Assembly (NCBI GenBank): GCA_002839185.1
Contig: PGXO01000001.1
Span: 186,001 to 250,000 of the forward strand
Direction: 5' to 3'
From: Synergistetes bacterium HGW-Synergistetes-1
GTDB taxonomy: Bacteria; Synergistota; Synergistia; Synergistales; Synergistaceae
DNA: 64,000 nucleotides
In this document: piece by piece, positions 7,135 through 16,255 of the stretch
Numbering within the stretch: the first letter of the stretch is position 1
How the letters are laid out: each line of letters starts with the position of its first letter
Translations under genes and position numbers: made by a program
The notes under the pieces: model-generated
What the model was told of the DNA's origin: nothing
What the model saw: the letters and a program-made list of their open reading frames with translations, nothing else
The model's database searches: none

Positions 7135-8043
7135 ATGGGCAAAACTGACGCGGACCTGAAGGTAAAAAAAGAACTTCAAAAATACAGAGATCTTTTCGAA
7201 GAGTATCTCGATGTATCTTCAGAACTGAGAAACAGAGGCGTTCCGGAAAAATTACGGCAGGCAATGGACTACTCCCTTTTCGCAGGAGGAAAGAGGCTTC
7301 GCCCTGTACTATGCCTTGCTGCCGCAGAAAAATGCGGATGCGATCTCCGTGATGCCCTTCCGCTTGCCCTTGGTTTTGAGATGCTCCACACAGCCACTCT
7401 GATCCATGACGACCTTCCATGTATGGATAATGACGACATGCGTAGAGGAAAACCCTCTAACCATGCTGTTTTTGGAGAAACTCTAGCTGTACTTGCTGGC
7501 GACGCATTGCTTGCTCTTTCCCTTGAATTTCCCCTCTGCCACAGCAAAAACATCGAACCTCACAAGCTCCTGAGGGCGATGCAGATATTCAGCAGCGCTA
7601 TAGGACCGGCAGGTGTATGCGGAGGGCAGGTCCTTGATATGGACACGGCCCCTGCAGCCACTGACCCCAAATATGTAAGAAAAATAGCCTCGCTCAAGAC
7701 CGGCACGTTGATAAGGGCAGCGATAACAGCAGGCGCAGCACTTGGAACAGACGATGAAAATGTCCTCAGCTGCTGCTACGAGTATGGAACACATATAGGT
7801 TCAGCATTCCAGATAATAGACGATATCCTCGATGTATCCAGCACAGCCGAAGAACTTGGCAAAACGCCCGGAAAGGATGCTGAACAGGGAAAGATAACCC
7901 ATGTCTCAGTATACGGGATGAAAATAGCCGCAAAAATGGCAGAAGAAGAGACAATGCTTGCAAAAAAATCCATACTGAAGATCCTGCCTGAGGATAACTT
8001 TCTTTCTGAATTCACGGAATACCTCCTGAGGCGGACCCATTAA
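7135..8043 (+). CDS. ispA: Polyprenyl (farnesyl-type) diphosphate synthase
   Basis: Trans-prenyltransferase that condenses isopentenyl diphosphate with an allylic diphosphate. Both aspartate-rich motifs are present: first, HDDLPCMDNDDMRRGKP (near residues 88-104, DDxxxxD type); second, QIIDDILD (near 225). KRLRP near residue 57 binds diphosphate. The length of 302 is typical for short-chain IspA-type enzymes. Exact chain length is inferred from neighbours. The product would feed undecaprenyl carrier and other isoprenoids; Dxs, next in line, makes the precursor. Confidence 0.9.
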   Translation: MGKTDADLKVKKELQKYRDLFEEYLDVSSELRNRGVPEKLRQAMDYSLFAGGKRLRPVLCLAAAEKCGCDLRDALPLALGFEMLHTATLIHDDLPCMDNDDMRRGKPSNHAVFGETLAVLAGDALLALSLEFPLCHSKNIEPHKLLRAMQIFSSAIGPAGVCGGQVLDMDTAPAATDPKYVRKIASLKTGTLIRAAITAGAALGTDDENVLSCCYEYGTHIGSAFQIIDDILDVSSTAEELGKTPGKDAEQGKITHVSVYGMKIAAKMAEEETMLAKKSILKILPEDNFLSEFTEYLLRRTH

Positions 8044-8143
8044 TTTAATAAGAAAATTATGACGCCATGCTAAGATAGTGGCAGACATCAATAGATCAGG
8101 CTTTCTGTCTGATCTCATTAATACCAACTTGGAGAGATTCTAA

Positions 8144-10018
8144 ATGAGCATACTTGGATCAGCAAAGGATTTCAGAGGTCTCAATAGTCTCACCTACAGT
8201 GAATTGAATAAACTAAGCTGTGAGATAAGGGAAATGATACTTCATGTGACACTGAAGAACGGGGGGCACCTGGCATCTTCGCTGGGGGCTGTAGAGCTCA
8301 CGGTAGCCCTATTAAGAGCATTCGACCCTGACAGGGATAAAATTATTTTTGACGTTGGACACCAGTCATACGCTTATAAAATACTTACAAAGAGACTGGA
8401 CCGCTTCCATACACTTAGAACCAAAGGAGGGATCGCCGGCTTTCCCCGGATGGGTGAAAGCCCCTACGATTTTTTCACGACTGGACACAGCAGCACGTCC
8501 ATTTCTGCTGCAATGGGGTATGCCAAGGCAAGGGACATAAGCCGCCAGAACCATGAAGTTGTAGCTGTGATAGGAGACGGGGCCCTTCTTAACGGGGTCT
8601 CTTTCGAAGCTCTCAACTGTGTGGAAAGCACCAAAACAAAGATAATAATCGTCCTTAATGACAACAAGATGTCCATAAACCCAAGGATAGGCGGCATGGC
8701 AGGACATCTGGCCCGCCTCTCTGTAAACCCCACATATCTTAAGGTAAAAGATTTCATAAAGGACCAGTGCCATACATTGAAGCGCGGAGACGCACTGGAG
8801 GATGCCCTCAAAAAGATCAAGTCCAAACTTAAGTCACTTCTCCTCCCGACAAACATATTTGAAGAACTAGGTATCAGTTACTGGGGGCCCTTTGACGGAC
8901 ATAACATTGAGGAGATGGAGGAAGTCTTCCGGCTTGCCAGGCATTATAAAGAACCTGTGCTGATACATGTCCTCACGAAAAAAGGCAAGGGGTGCTGTGA
9001 AGCGGAGAACAACGCACCATTCTTCCATGGGATCGGCCCGAACACTCCTCTTGATGCGCCGCAAAATCACAAACAGAGCTCACTGCCTTCATGGAGTGAA
9101 GTGATGTCCGGAACCCTGACAGATGCAGCCTGCAATGATCCGCGTATCGCTGTCTGCACTGCTGCTATGACAGACGGGACTAAGCTCAACGGATTCGCAG
9201 ACAAATTTCCCGGCAGATTCTTCGATGTCGGAATTGCGGAGGAACATATGCTGACCTTTGCGGCAGGCATGGCCGCAGGCGGCATGAGACCAGCAGTATG
9301 TATATACTCTACGTTCCTTCAAAGAGCTGCAGACCAGGTAATGCATGACATATGCCTTTCAAAACTGCCCGTTCTTCTTGGAATCGATAGAGCAGGGCTT
9401 GTCGGTGAGGATGGAGAGACCCACCATGGCCTGTTGGATGTGCCATGGTTAAGAGCACTGCCCGGAATCACTATAGCCGCGCCGAGAGACGCTGCTGATC
9501 TTAAGTTTTTTGTTAACGGCTGGCTGAAAAGGGAATCCCCGATGGCTGTCAGATACCCCAGGGGGAAGGCGCCAGAAGCCATTCCGGCCGAAGGCAGTCA
9601 GGAAAGGATCCCTGCCGGATGGGGAAAGATCGAACTCATGGCCGGCGGAAAAAACGTCTGCCTTATCGGCGTAGGCAGCACCGTTGAGCTCATGCTTAAA
9701 ACAGCTGAAAAACTCCGTGCCGAAGAAGGGATAACTCCCACTGTAGTCGACCTTAGGTTTATCAAACCTTTGGACATGGACGGCATTTCTGAAATACTAA
9801 AAGAACACCGCATCGTTGTCACAGCTGAAGAAAATTTCCTGAACGGGGGATCCGGAAAGGCAATATCGGATCACGCATGCAACAACCATCCGAACTGCAC
9901 TGTCATCAACATTGGCGTGCCGGACAGATACATCTCGCATGCGACAAGATCAGAGCAGTGGATCGAATGCGGACTTACACCGGAAAACATAATCAGCGCC
10001 ATTAAGAGATCAAAATGA
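8144..10018 (+). CDS. dxs: 1-deoxy-D-xylulose-5-phosphate synthase
   Basis: Thiamine-diphosphate enzyme that joins pyruvate and glyceraldehyde 3-phosphate, the first step of the MEP isoprenoid route. At 624 residues it has normal length. The N-terminal GGHLASSLGAVELTVAL and HQSYAYKIL are family features. The thiamine-diphosphate/Mg motif GDGALLNGVSFEALN is near residue 145, and the pyrimidine-binding domain has DVGIAEEHMLTFAAGMA. An RNA hairpin (AGATCAG/CTGATCT, 8093-8115) precedes the gene in a 100-nt gap; no riboswitch is recognised there. It overlaps tlyA by 4 nt (ATGA). Confidence 0.96.
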   Translation: MSILGSAKDFRGLNSLTYSELNKLSCEIREMILHVTLKNGGHLASSLGAVELTVALLRAFDPDRDKIIFDVGHQSYAYKILTKRLDRFHTLRTKGGIAGFPRMGESPYDFFTTGHSSTSISAAMGYAKARDISRQNHEVVAVIGDGALLNGVSFEALNCVESTKTKIIIVLNDNKMSINPRIGGMAGHLARLSVNPTYLKVKDFIKDQCHTLKRGDALEDALKKIKSKLKSLLLPTNIFEELGISYWGPFDGHNIEEMEEVFRLARHYKEPVLIHVLTKKGKGCCEAENNAPFFHGIGPNTPLDAPQNHKQSSLPSWSEVMSGTLTDAACNDPRIAVCTAAMTDGTKLNGFADKFPGRFFDVGIAEEHMLTFAAGMAAGGMRPAVCIYSTFLQRAADQVMHDICLSKLPVLLGIDRAGLVGEDGETHHGLLDVPWLRALPGITIAAPRDAADLKFFVNGWLKRESPMAVRYPRGKAPEAIPAEGSQERIPAGWGKIELMAGGKNVCLIGVGSTVELMLKTAEKLRAEEGITPTVVDLRFIKPLDMDGISEILKEHRIVVTAEENFLNGGSGKAISDHACNNHPNCTVINIGVPDRYISHATRSEQWIECGLTPENIISAIKRSK

Positions 10019-10830
10019 AAAAAAAACTTGTCAGGCTTGATAAGCTGATCGTAGACAGACAGATGGTCCTTTCACGTACCCTTGCCCAGAACTACATCGA
10101 AGAGGGAAGGGTACAGGTTGATGGAATAACGATAAAGAAAACTGCATCAATGGTACCTTTTGATTCCAATATAAGCTTGGATGCCCCGGAGAAGGAATGG
10201 GTAAGCAGAGGGGCCCATAAACTGATAAGGGCGCTGGATCACTTTGATATCGACCCTTCAGGTCTGACTTGCATCGACGTAGGTGCTTCAACAGGCGGAT
10301 TTACTGATGTACTCCTTTCCAGAGGGGCAAAGAAGGTATACGCTGTTGACGTCGGATATGGACAGCTAGCATGGAAGCTGAGAAACGACCCAAGGGTTGT
10401 CGTCATGGAAAGGACTAACGCACGCCATCTTACCTCTGATATGATTGACTGTGAAAAAGTTGATATGATCGTATCTGATGCCTCTTTCATCTCGTTGAAG
10501 CTTCTACTGAAACCGCTTGAGGCATTAATAAGCGACGACAGTACGATGGTCGTTCTGGTCAAGCCTCAGTTCGAAGTGGGAAGGGAAAAAGTGGGAAGGG
10601 GAGTTGTCCACGACCCGCTGCTGCACGAGGAAACGCTGAAGGATCTCGCGTCATTTATTGAGAATGAGACAAAACTTGGGCTTTACAACGCTACTTATTC
10701 TCCGATAAGAGGACCGGAAGGCAATATAGAATTCCTATTTCTTTTAGGGTCAAAGAGCAATACAATATTGAAACATGCTAATATAGACTTTATGAAGCTG
10801 GTTGAAGAGGCACACGAGGCTACGCAGTAA
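10015..10830 (+). CDS. tlyA: TlyA-family rRNA 2'-O-methyltransferase
   Basis: A 271-residue TlyA/FtsJ-type methyltransferase. An S4 RNA-binding domain occupies residues 5-65 ([19 protein letters not shown]) and an FtsJ-like Rossmann domain follows, with SAM motif [18 protein letters not shown] near residue 88. The catalytic K and D positions of the family fit KLRND and VSDASFISL. In mycobacteria and Campylobacter TlyA methylates 16S and 23S rRNA riboses. The older name hemolysin A is misleading. It lies between dxs and nadK, as in many genomes with this gene string. Confidence 0.92.
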   Translation: MKKKLVRLDKLIVDRQMVLSRTLAQNYIEEGRVQVDGITIKKTASMVPFDSNISLDAPEKEWVSRGAHKLIRALDHFDIDPSGLTCIDVGASTGGFTDVLLSRGAKKVYAVDVGYGQLAWKLRNDPRVVVMERTNARHLTSDMIDCEKVDMIVSDASFISLKLLLKPLEALISDDSTMVVLVKPQFEVGREKVGRGVVHDPLLHEETLKDLASFIENETKLGLYNATYSPIRGPEGNIEFLFLLGSKSNTILKHANIDFMKLVEEAHEATQ

Positions 10831-10847
10831 AGGCAGGGGATCATAAA

Positions 10848-11729
10848 ATGAAGACAAATAACATCGGGCTTCTTTTCAACACCCAAAAACCGGAAGCAAT
10901 AAACCTGGCCGCTAAACTCTATGCATGGGGCAGGGAGAGCGGGATCAATTTTATGCTTCCTCCTCATGAAGCATCCGCGCTGAGCATACCTGAAACTCCT
11001 GACAATATCTGGAGGGAGGATGTTGAATTCGCAGTCATACTTGGCGGAGACGGCACTTTTCTGCGGGCTGCCAGATATACTTTCGGATACCCGATCCCCC
11101 TTTACGGGATCAATCTGGGAAGACTGGGCTTTCTGGCAACAGGAGATCCTGAATGTGCAAAGGAAGATATCACCTCAATACTTGAAAACAACTTCACGCT
11201 TCAGCAGAGACATCTGATAAAGGGTCTCGTCTGGAGGGGGGAGCGTGTTGTATATGAGCTTCACGCACTAAACGACCTTGTTATCTCAAAGGGAAACCTT
11301 GCGAGGGTGATCGACCTTGAAGTCAGGGTAGGGGATGAGATACTTTCACTCTTCCTTGCTGACGGGCTGATCCTCTCTACTCCGACCGGATCTACAGCTT
11401 ATGCCCTTTCTGCAGGCGGCCCGATAGTCCCGCCCCATGTTCCATGTATGCTTCTTGCACCTATATGCGCGCATACACTTTACGCCCGTCCTGTAGTCCT
11501 TAGCGGCACGGACAGGGCTTATGTGACACCAAAAGGAGACAACAGAAACCTCATCCTCACCCAGGACGGACAGCTATGTTACGAGCTGCTGCCCGATGAC
11601 CATCTCGAAGCCATGCTGGATCCTGACATTCATATCAATATAATTCAGCTCAAGGACAGGAGCTACTACGACCTTCTCCGGGAGAAACTCCGCTGGGGCT
11701 TTAACGGCATTACTGACGGGGGAGACTGA
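10848..11729 (+). CDS. nadK: NAD kinase
   Basis: ATP- or polyphosphate-dependent NAD kinase that makes NADP. The key motif [11 protein letters not shown] is near residue 66, NDLVISKG near 142, and [21 protein letters not shown] near 180-200; the last two form the NAD site. The length is 293. It overlaps nothing; recN starts 2 nt later. Confidence 0.95.
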   Translation: MKTNNIGLLFNTQKPEAINLAAKLYAWGRESGINFMLPPHEASALSIPETPDNIWREDVEFAVILGGDGTFLRAARYTFGYPIPLYGINLGRLGFLATGDPECAKEDITSILENNFTLQQRHLIKGLVWRGERVVYELHALNDLVISKGNLARVIDLEVRVGDEILSLFLADGLILSTPTGSTAYALSAGGPIVPPHVPCMLLAPICAHTLYARPVVLSGTDRAYVTPKGDNRNLILTQDGQLCYELLPDDHLEAMLDPDIHINIIQLKDRSYYDLLREKLRWGFNGITDGGD

Positions 11730-11731
11730 TA

Positions 11732-13402
11732 TTGATCGAAGAGATCCGTGTCCGCGGAGTCGGCGGCATCAGAGAGGCCGAATTATCACTCAAAGGTGAC
11801 TTCATAGTAATAACCGGAGAAAGCGGCTCAGGCAAGAGCAGCCTCGTGCGTGCAATGGAATTCATCGCCGGAAAACGCGCCCAGACGAACTACATTCATG
11901 CCCTGGAAGAATCCGCCGATGTTATTATGACTCTGTCTACCAACCAAATACCGGGGCTTGATGAAGAATACCAGCCCCAGGACGGCACTCTCATCGTCAG
12001 ACGTCAGTTCAGCAGGAACGGCAGGGGCAGAAGTCTGATCCAGAACAACCCTGTATCACTCAACCTGCTCTCTTCAGCGATGGAAAAAGAACTTGTCATC
12101 CAGAGCCAGTTTGCACAGCTTGGACTCATTGACTCTGCGATACAGCTGGACCTTGTTGATTCCTGCGGAGGAGAGATTCTCGATCATGTAAAAAAAGAAC
12201 TTGAGAGGACCTTCTGCGAAACTATAGCCACAGAGCGCCGGATTGTCAGGCTGAAAAAAAGGCGTGAAGAGACAGAAGAACTCTACCAAGGCGCGGAAAC
12301 CGTTCTGCATATGGTAAAAGCTCTGGAGATCCACGAAGAGAGCGAAAGAAAATGGGAAGCGGAGCTGAAAGAGCTCGAATCAAAGGAAACAACAAAAGAG
12401 GCGCTGGCTGCCATAAATGAAAGACTTTCAGGCGGAACCGCCTGCGGAGGGATAATAGAAGAACTTGAATCAATAGGCAGGGACATATACGAATCATCTC
12501 CTTCAAAGAAAGAAGACTGGAAGGAAAGCATCGAATCCATGCTCATCTCATCCCAGTCAGTAGCCAGAATGCTTCAAAAGGAGCTGCATGATCTTTCTGC
12601 GGAAGGAAACATAGAAGAAGCAAAAGAACGTCTTGAGAAAAAGATCGGCATGCTCAGAAAACTAAAGCGTTCACTTGATCTGGTCAACTGCAGGCAGCTC
12701 CTGCAATATGCCGGGAAGGCAAAGGATGAGATGGCATGGCTGAAAGAAAGCCATGTTGAGATGGAAGAGCTCGAAAAGGATGCAGCGGAAAAGAAAAAAC
12801 GGACAAAAAACCTTGCGATAGAGCTTCGGAAATTGAGAAAAGCCGCGGCAGCTGAACTCGCTTCAAGAGTTAACAGACATCTCAGTGACCTTGCCATGGA
12901 ACATGCCCTCTTTTCCATTGTCATAGAGGAACAGGACAAACTGCGTTCAAACGGCGCAGAAACAGTCTCTTTCAAACTAAGCATGCCGGACCAGCCCCCG
13001 CTGCCGGTCGGCAAAACAGCTTCCGGAGGAGAACTCAGCAGGATACTTATAGCACTTCAGCTTTCGCTGGGAGATGAACAGCTTCCCGGGACTCTTGTCT
13101 TTGATGAGGTAGAGGCAGGGCTTGGAGGAAGGACTGCGTTACTGGCAGGACATAAGCTGAGGGAGCTCTCCAAACGATGCAGGACGATACTCATAACCCA
13201 TGAGGCCGCAATTGCTTCCATGGCAGATCAGCATTTCCTTGTAAAAAGAGACGGGGAAGAGACAAGTATCTTCATGATCAGAGATGAAGAGCGTGAAAAA
13301 GAAATAGCAAGGATGCTTGCCGGCGATGATAATTCCTATGAAGCGCTGGAGCATGCAAGATCCCTGCTAAATACAAGCCAGAATGGATCAGCACCGGAAT
13401 GA
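11732..13402 (+). CDS. recN: DNA repair protein RecN
   Basis: SMC-like repair ATPase of 556 residues acting on double-strand breaks. Walker A GESGSGKS is near residue 30. A long coiled-coil middle (about 150-380, rich in E/K) follows, then the ABC signature SGGELSRILIALQ and Walker B VFDEVEAGLGG near residues 430-470. The start is TTG at 11732 after GGGGGAG in the nadK tail. The N-terminal part departs from the usual 'L..L.I.NFALI' opening but the ATPase motifs are intact. Confidence 0.93.
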   Translation: MIEEIRVRGVGGIREAELSLKGDFIVITGESGSGKSSLVRAMEFIAGKRAQTNYIHALEESADVIMTLSTNQIPGLDEEYQPQDGTLIVRRQFSRNGRGRSLIQNNPVSLNLLSSAMEKELVIQSQFAQLGLIDSAIQLDLVDSCGGEILDHVKKELERTFCETIATERRIVRLKKRREETEELYQGAETVLHMVKALEIHEESERKWEAELKELESKETTKEALAAINERLSGGTACGGIIEELESIGRDIYESSPSKKEDWKESIESMLISSQSVARMLQKELHDLSAEGNIEEAKERLEKKIGMLRKLKRSLDLVNCRQLLQYAGKAKDEMAWLKESHVEMEELEKDAAEKKKRTKNLAIELRKLRKAAAAELASRVNRHLSDLAMEHALFSIVIEEQDKLRSNGAETVSFKLSMPDQPPLPVGKTASGGELSRILIALQLSLGDEQLPGTLVFDEVEAGLGGRTALLAGHKLRELSKRCRTILITHEAAIASMADQHFLVKRDGEETSIFMIRDEEREKEIARMLAGDDNSYEALEHARSLLNTSQNGSAPE

Positions 13403-13421
13403 CAGGATGGGGCAACACTTA

Positions 13422-13450
13422 TTGACTAAACCACAAATTTTAACTATAAT
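13422..13450 (+). promoter_or_regulatory. Promoter of the rplU-rpmA-obgE operon
   Basis: TTGACT (13422-13427), 17-nt spacer, TATAAT (13445-13450): one of the best promoters in the window. Transcription would start near 13457, leaving a leader of about 75 nt. Confidence 0.88.
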
Positions 13451-13456
13451 ACTCAG

Positions 13457-13532
13457 GTTATAGAACGCGCTTGGTGCAGGCCATAAAAGCCATAAGGCTG
13501 CCTGACACGCAGCGGAGGGAGGAAAAATAAGT
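13457..13532 (+). promoter_or_regulatory. Structured rplU leader (possible L21 leader)
   Basis: The 75-nt 5' leader has nested complementary segments (GCAGGCC at about 13475 with GGCTGC at about 13496) before the RBS GGAGGGAGGA. Known L21 leaders in Bacilli bind the protein product and regulate it. This one sits in the same place, but I cannot match it to the Rfam model by eye. Confidence 0.4.
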
Positions 13533-13844
13533 ATGTATGCAATTATCGAAACAGGCGGTAAGCAGTACAGAGTATCAGCAGGAGACAAACTACGCCTTGA
13601 AAAGATCCACGCCGAAGAAGGCGAGCAGGTATCTTTTGATAAGGTGATCCTTCTCGGTAAGGATGACGGACCACTGATCGGCACTCCTTATATTGACGGA
13701 GCAGTCGTAACAGCCAAGATCCTTGAGCACGGCAAAGATGACAAAGTCATCGTTTTCAAATACCGCAGAAAGAAGAACTATCGCAAATTCCGCGGACACC
13801 GTCAACAGTATACTCTTGTCGAGTTCGACGGTATCAAAGGCTAG
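13533..13844 (+). CDS. rplU: 50S ribosomal protein L21
   Basis: L21 of 103 residues with the canonical opening MYAIIETGGKQYRVSAGD and the C-terminal FKYRRKKNYRKFRGHRQQYT block. First gene of the rplU-rpmA-obgE-nadD cluster. The Prp protease gene found between L21 and L27 in many Firmicutes is absent, in line with the unextended L27 next door. Confidence 0.97.
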   Translation: MYAIIETGGKQYRVSAGDKLRLEKIHAEEGEQVSFDKVILLGKDDGPLIGTPYIDGAVVTAKILEHGKDDKVIVFKYRRKKNYRKFRGHRQQYTLVEFDGIKG

Positions 13845-13878
13845 AGCAGCACGTTAAAGAGGAGGTATTCTATAAGTC

Positions 13879-14136
13879 ATGGCACATAAAAAAGGTCAAG
13901 GAAGCAGTACTAACGGCCGGGACAGTCAGCCCAAATATCTCGGTGTAAAACGCAGTGACGGCCAGTTTGTTAACGCAGGAACAATAATAGTGCGTCAGCG
14001 CGGCACCAAATTCCACCCCGGGCAGAACGTAGGAGTAGGCCGCGACTATACACTTTTCGCTCTTGCGACAGGTAAGGTTCGTTTCCTAACCAGAGCAGAC
14101 CGCAAATTTGTAACTGTTGAGCCTGAAACGCTCTAA
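13879..14136 (+). CDS. rpmA: 50S ribosomal protein L27
   Basis: L27 of 85 residues, starting [16 protein letters not shown]. The N-terminal tail that reaches the peptidyl-transferase centre begins directly at the start codon, so no Prp-type cleavage is needed. It is preceded by GAGGAGGT. Confidence 0.97.
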   Translation: MAHKKGQGSSTNGRDSQPKYLGVKRSDGQFVNAGTIIVRQRGTKFHPGQNVGVGRDYTLFALATGKVRFLTRADRKFVTVEPETL

Positions 14137-14161
14137 ACAACAATAAGTCTGAGTTTGATTC

Positions 14162-14200
14162 CGGGGGCCTATATATAAGGCCCCCGTTTATAGTATTTTA
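14162..14200 (+). terminator. Terminator or attenuator between rpmA and obgE
   Basis: A 9-bp stem CGGGGGCCT/AGGCCCCCG (14162-14170, 14178-14186) with a 7-nt loop is followed by the T-rich GTTTATAGTATTTT. The T-run is broken, so part of the transcription may read through into obgE. That would give more ribosomal protein than GTPase. Confidence 0.6.
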
Positions 14201-14216
14201 GGGACGGGGTAACATT

Positions 14217-15596
14217 ATGAAATTTATTGATTCAATGCGTCTTTCCGTTAAGGCAGGCAGAGGAGGAAACGGCTGTATGAGTTTCCTTCGTGAAAGGTGC
14301 AGACCCAACGGAGGGCCGGACGGCGGCAACGGAGGCAGAGGCGGAAGCATTATTTTTGAAGCCACCACCAACCTTCAGACACTAGCTGATCTGGAATCCC
14401 AGAGAAATATAAAGGGAAACAGCGGGACCCATGGCAAGGGAAGCGCAAGAAACGGAGCGATAGGTGAAGACACTGTTGTTTTGGTGCCTTGCGGTACGAT
14501 CGTATATGATGCCATGACAAACGAAGGTCTTGCTGACCTTGTTGAACCGGGAGACCGTTTTCTTGCAGCAAGGGGAGGCAGGGGAGGAAGGGGAAACCGC
14601 TATTTTTCCAGTTCTGCCAGAAAAGCCCCGAGGTTTTGTGAGAACGGCGATCTCGGAGAAGAAGCTGAAATAAGGCTTGAACTGAGGCTTATTGCAGACG
14701 TAGGACTAGTCGGGCTTCCCAACGTAGGCAAATCAAGCATCCTGGCAGCTATTTCCAACGCTCAGCCCAAGATCGCAGATTATCCTTTTACCACCCTTTC
14801 CCCGAACCTGGGAGTTCTTACAACAGGGTATGAGAGAATAGTAATAGCAGACATCCCCGGACTTATCGAGGGCGCGCACATGAATAGAGGGCTTGGGATA
14901 CAGTTCCTGAGACACATAGCCCGCAGCAGGCTCCTTTTACACGTTTTGAGCCTTGAGTGCCAGGAATTTGATAAACTTACCGAAGAGCTGGATACTGTAC
15001 GCAATGAGATGAGATCCTATGACCCGGATCTTGACAAACGTCCATATTTTGTAGTCGCAAACAAGCTTGATGAACTGGAAAACCCTGAAGAACTCCTCGG
15101 GAGGCTGTCCGAACATTTTTGTTCGGTCGGTATAAATTTTTGTGCAGTGAGCGCTTTGACTGAAGAGGGGATACCTGAACTCGTAAAGCATATAATAGAC
15201 TTTACAGAAAAGAATCCGAGGCCCAGGAGCGAGGTAAGGCTCTATGCTCTTGACAGCGCAGAGGATATTCAGTCACCGGTCAGGACAAGAAACAAGATCC
15301 AGGTGGTCTCACTCCACGGAGGAGGATTCAGGATCCTTCACCATCGTCTTGAGAAAGCTGTCGAACGTTATGACCTCAGCCAGGATGAAAACGCTGCAAG
15401 ATTTACAATGATGATGAGAAAGTATAAGGTCGAGGATCTTCTGGAGGCTGCAGGAGCAAAAGAGGGAGATCAGATAACGATAGGGCCCAAAGATTTCATT
15501 TTCTACCCAGATTATTATCCTTCCGAGTTCGAGGAACCCGAAGGACCTGATGAAGATGAGTCTGCCACAGATACAGACACAAACCAAAACCAATAA
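14217..15596 (+). CDS. obgE: GTPase Obg/CgtA
   Basis: Ribosome-associated GTPase of 459 residues. The Gly-rich Obg fold is at 1-158 (GGNGCMSF, RGGRGGRGN). The G domain has G1 GLPNVGKSS near 166, G3 DIPGLIEGA near 213 and G4 NKLDELE near 282. A C-terminal OCT domain is at about 345-430, then an acidic tail rich in Asp/Glu. It controls 50S assembly and growth-state signalling. It follows rpmA as in most bacteria. Confidence 0.97.
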   Translation: MKFIDSMRLSVKAGRGGNGCMSFLRERCRPNGGPDGGNGGRGGSIIFEATTNLQTLADLESQRNIKGNSGTHGKGSARNGAIGEDTVVLVPCGTIVYDAMTNEGLADLVEPGDRFLAARGGRGGRGNRYFSSSARKAPRFCENGDLGEEAEIRLELRLIADVGLVGLPNVGKSSILAAISNAQPKIADYPFTTLSPNLGVLTTGYERIVIADIPGLIEGAHMNRGLGIQFLRHIARSRLLLHVLSLECQEFDKLTEELDTVRNEMRSYDPDLDKRPYFVVANKLDELENPEELLGRLSEHFCSVGINFCAVSALTEEGIPELVKHIIDFTEKNPRPRSEVRLYALDSAEDIQSPVRTRNKIQVVSLHGGGFRILHHRLEKAVERYDLSQDENAARFTMMMRKYKVEDLLEAAGAKEGDQITIGPKDFIFYPDYYPSEFEEPEGPDEDESATDTDTNQNQ

Positions 15597-15614
15597 TACA
15601 AAAGAGGCAGAAAA

Positions 15615-16232
15615 ATGACAAACAGTTCTATGAGAAGAATAGGTATCATGGGCGGTACCTTCGACCCGATACATTACGGACATCTCAGAGCTGCAGACGA
15701 AGCTCACGCAGCATTCGGACTTTCTGAAGTTATTTTTGTTCCGACAGGTCAGCCTCCCCACAAAACAGGGGAGAGGGTATCTTCGGCAGACAAGAGATTC
15801 ATGATGACTGTTTTAGCGACAGTTGACTGTCCATACTTTTCTGTTTCAAGGATAGAAATTGATAAGACCGGCAAAAGCTATACAATAGATACTCTGAGAC
15901 AGCTAAAATCACTGCCTGAATACCTTGACACAGAGTTCTATTTCATAACAGGACTTGATGCCGTGCTGGACATAGTCTCATGGAAAAACCCTGAAGAAAT
16001 TATGAGCCTCTGTAAATTTGTTGCAGTTAGCAGGCATGGATACACTCATACTAGAATGGAAGAACTGCCCGAAGATTTGAGATCTGCAATAATCCCCCTT
16101 GAAATACCGCTTCTGGCAATATCAAGTACGGGGCTCAGGGAGAGGGTAAGAAAAGAGAGGAGCATCAGATTCCTTGTTCCTCCTTCAGTTGAACATTTTA
16201 TCAGGAAGTATTCCCTATACAAAGATATTTGA
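15615..16232 (+). CDS. nadD: Nicotinate-nucleotide adenylyltransferase
   Basis: Makes deamido-NAD from nicotinate mononucleotide and ATP. The nucleotidyltransferase motif GGTFDPIHYGH is near residue 13, and the second motif ISSTGLRERVRKERSIRFLVP near 174. The length of 205 is normal. Together with nadK this window carries two NAD(P) genes. It is followed after 23 nt by an LCP gene. Confidence 0.96.
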   Translation: MTNSSMRRIGIMGGTFDPIHYGHLRAADEAHAAFGLSEVIFVPTGQPPHKTGERVSSADKRFMMTVLATVDCPYFSVSRIEIDKTGKSYTIDTLRQLKSLPEYLDTEFYFITGLDAVLDIVSWKNPEEIMSLCKFVAVSRHGYTHTRMEELPEDLRSAIIPLEIPLLAISSTGLRERVRKERSIRFLVPPSVEHFIRKYSLYKDI

Positions 16233-16255
16233 TATTCAAATGGAGGTAAACGCTT

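Noticed and set aside
8044-8143. Thiamine or other riboswitch before dxs
   Set aside because: Only a simple 7-bp hairpin is present; no thi-box consensus and no terminator or RBS-sequestering partner.
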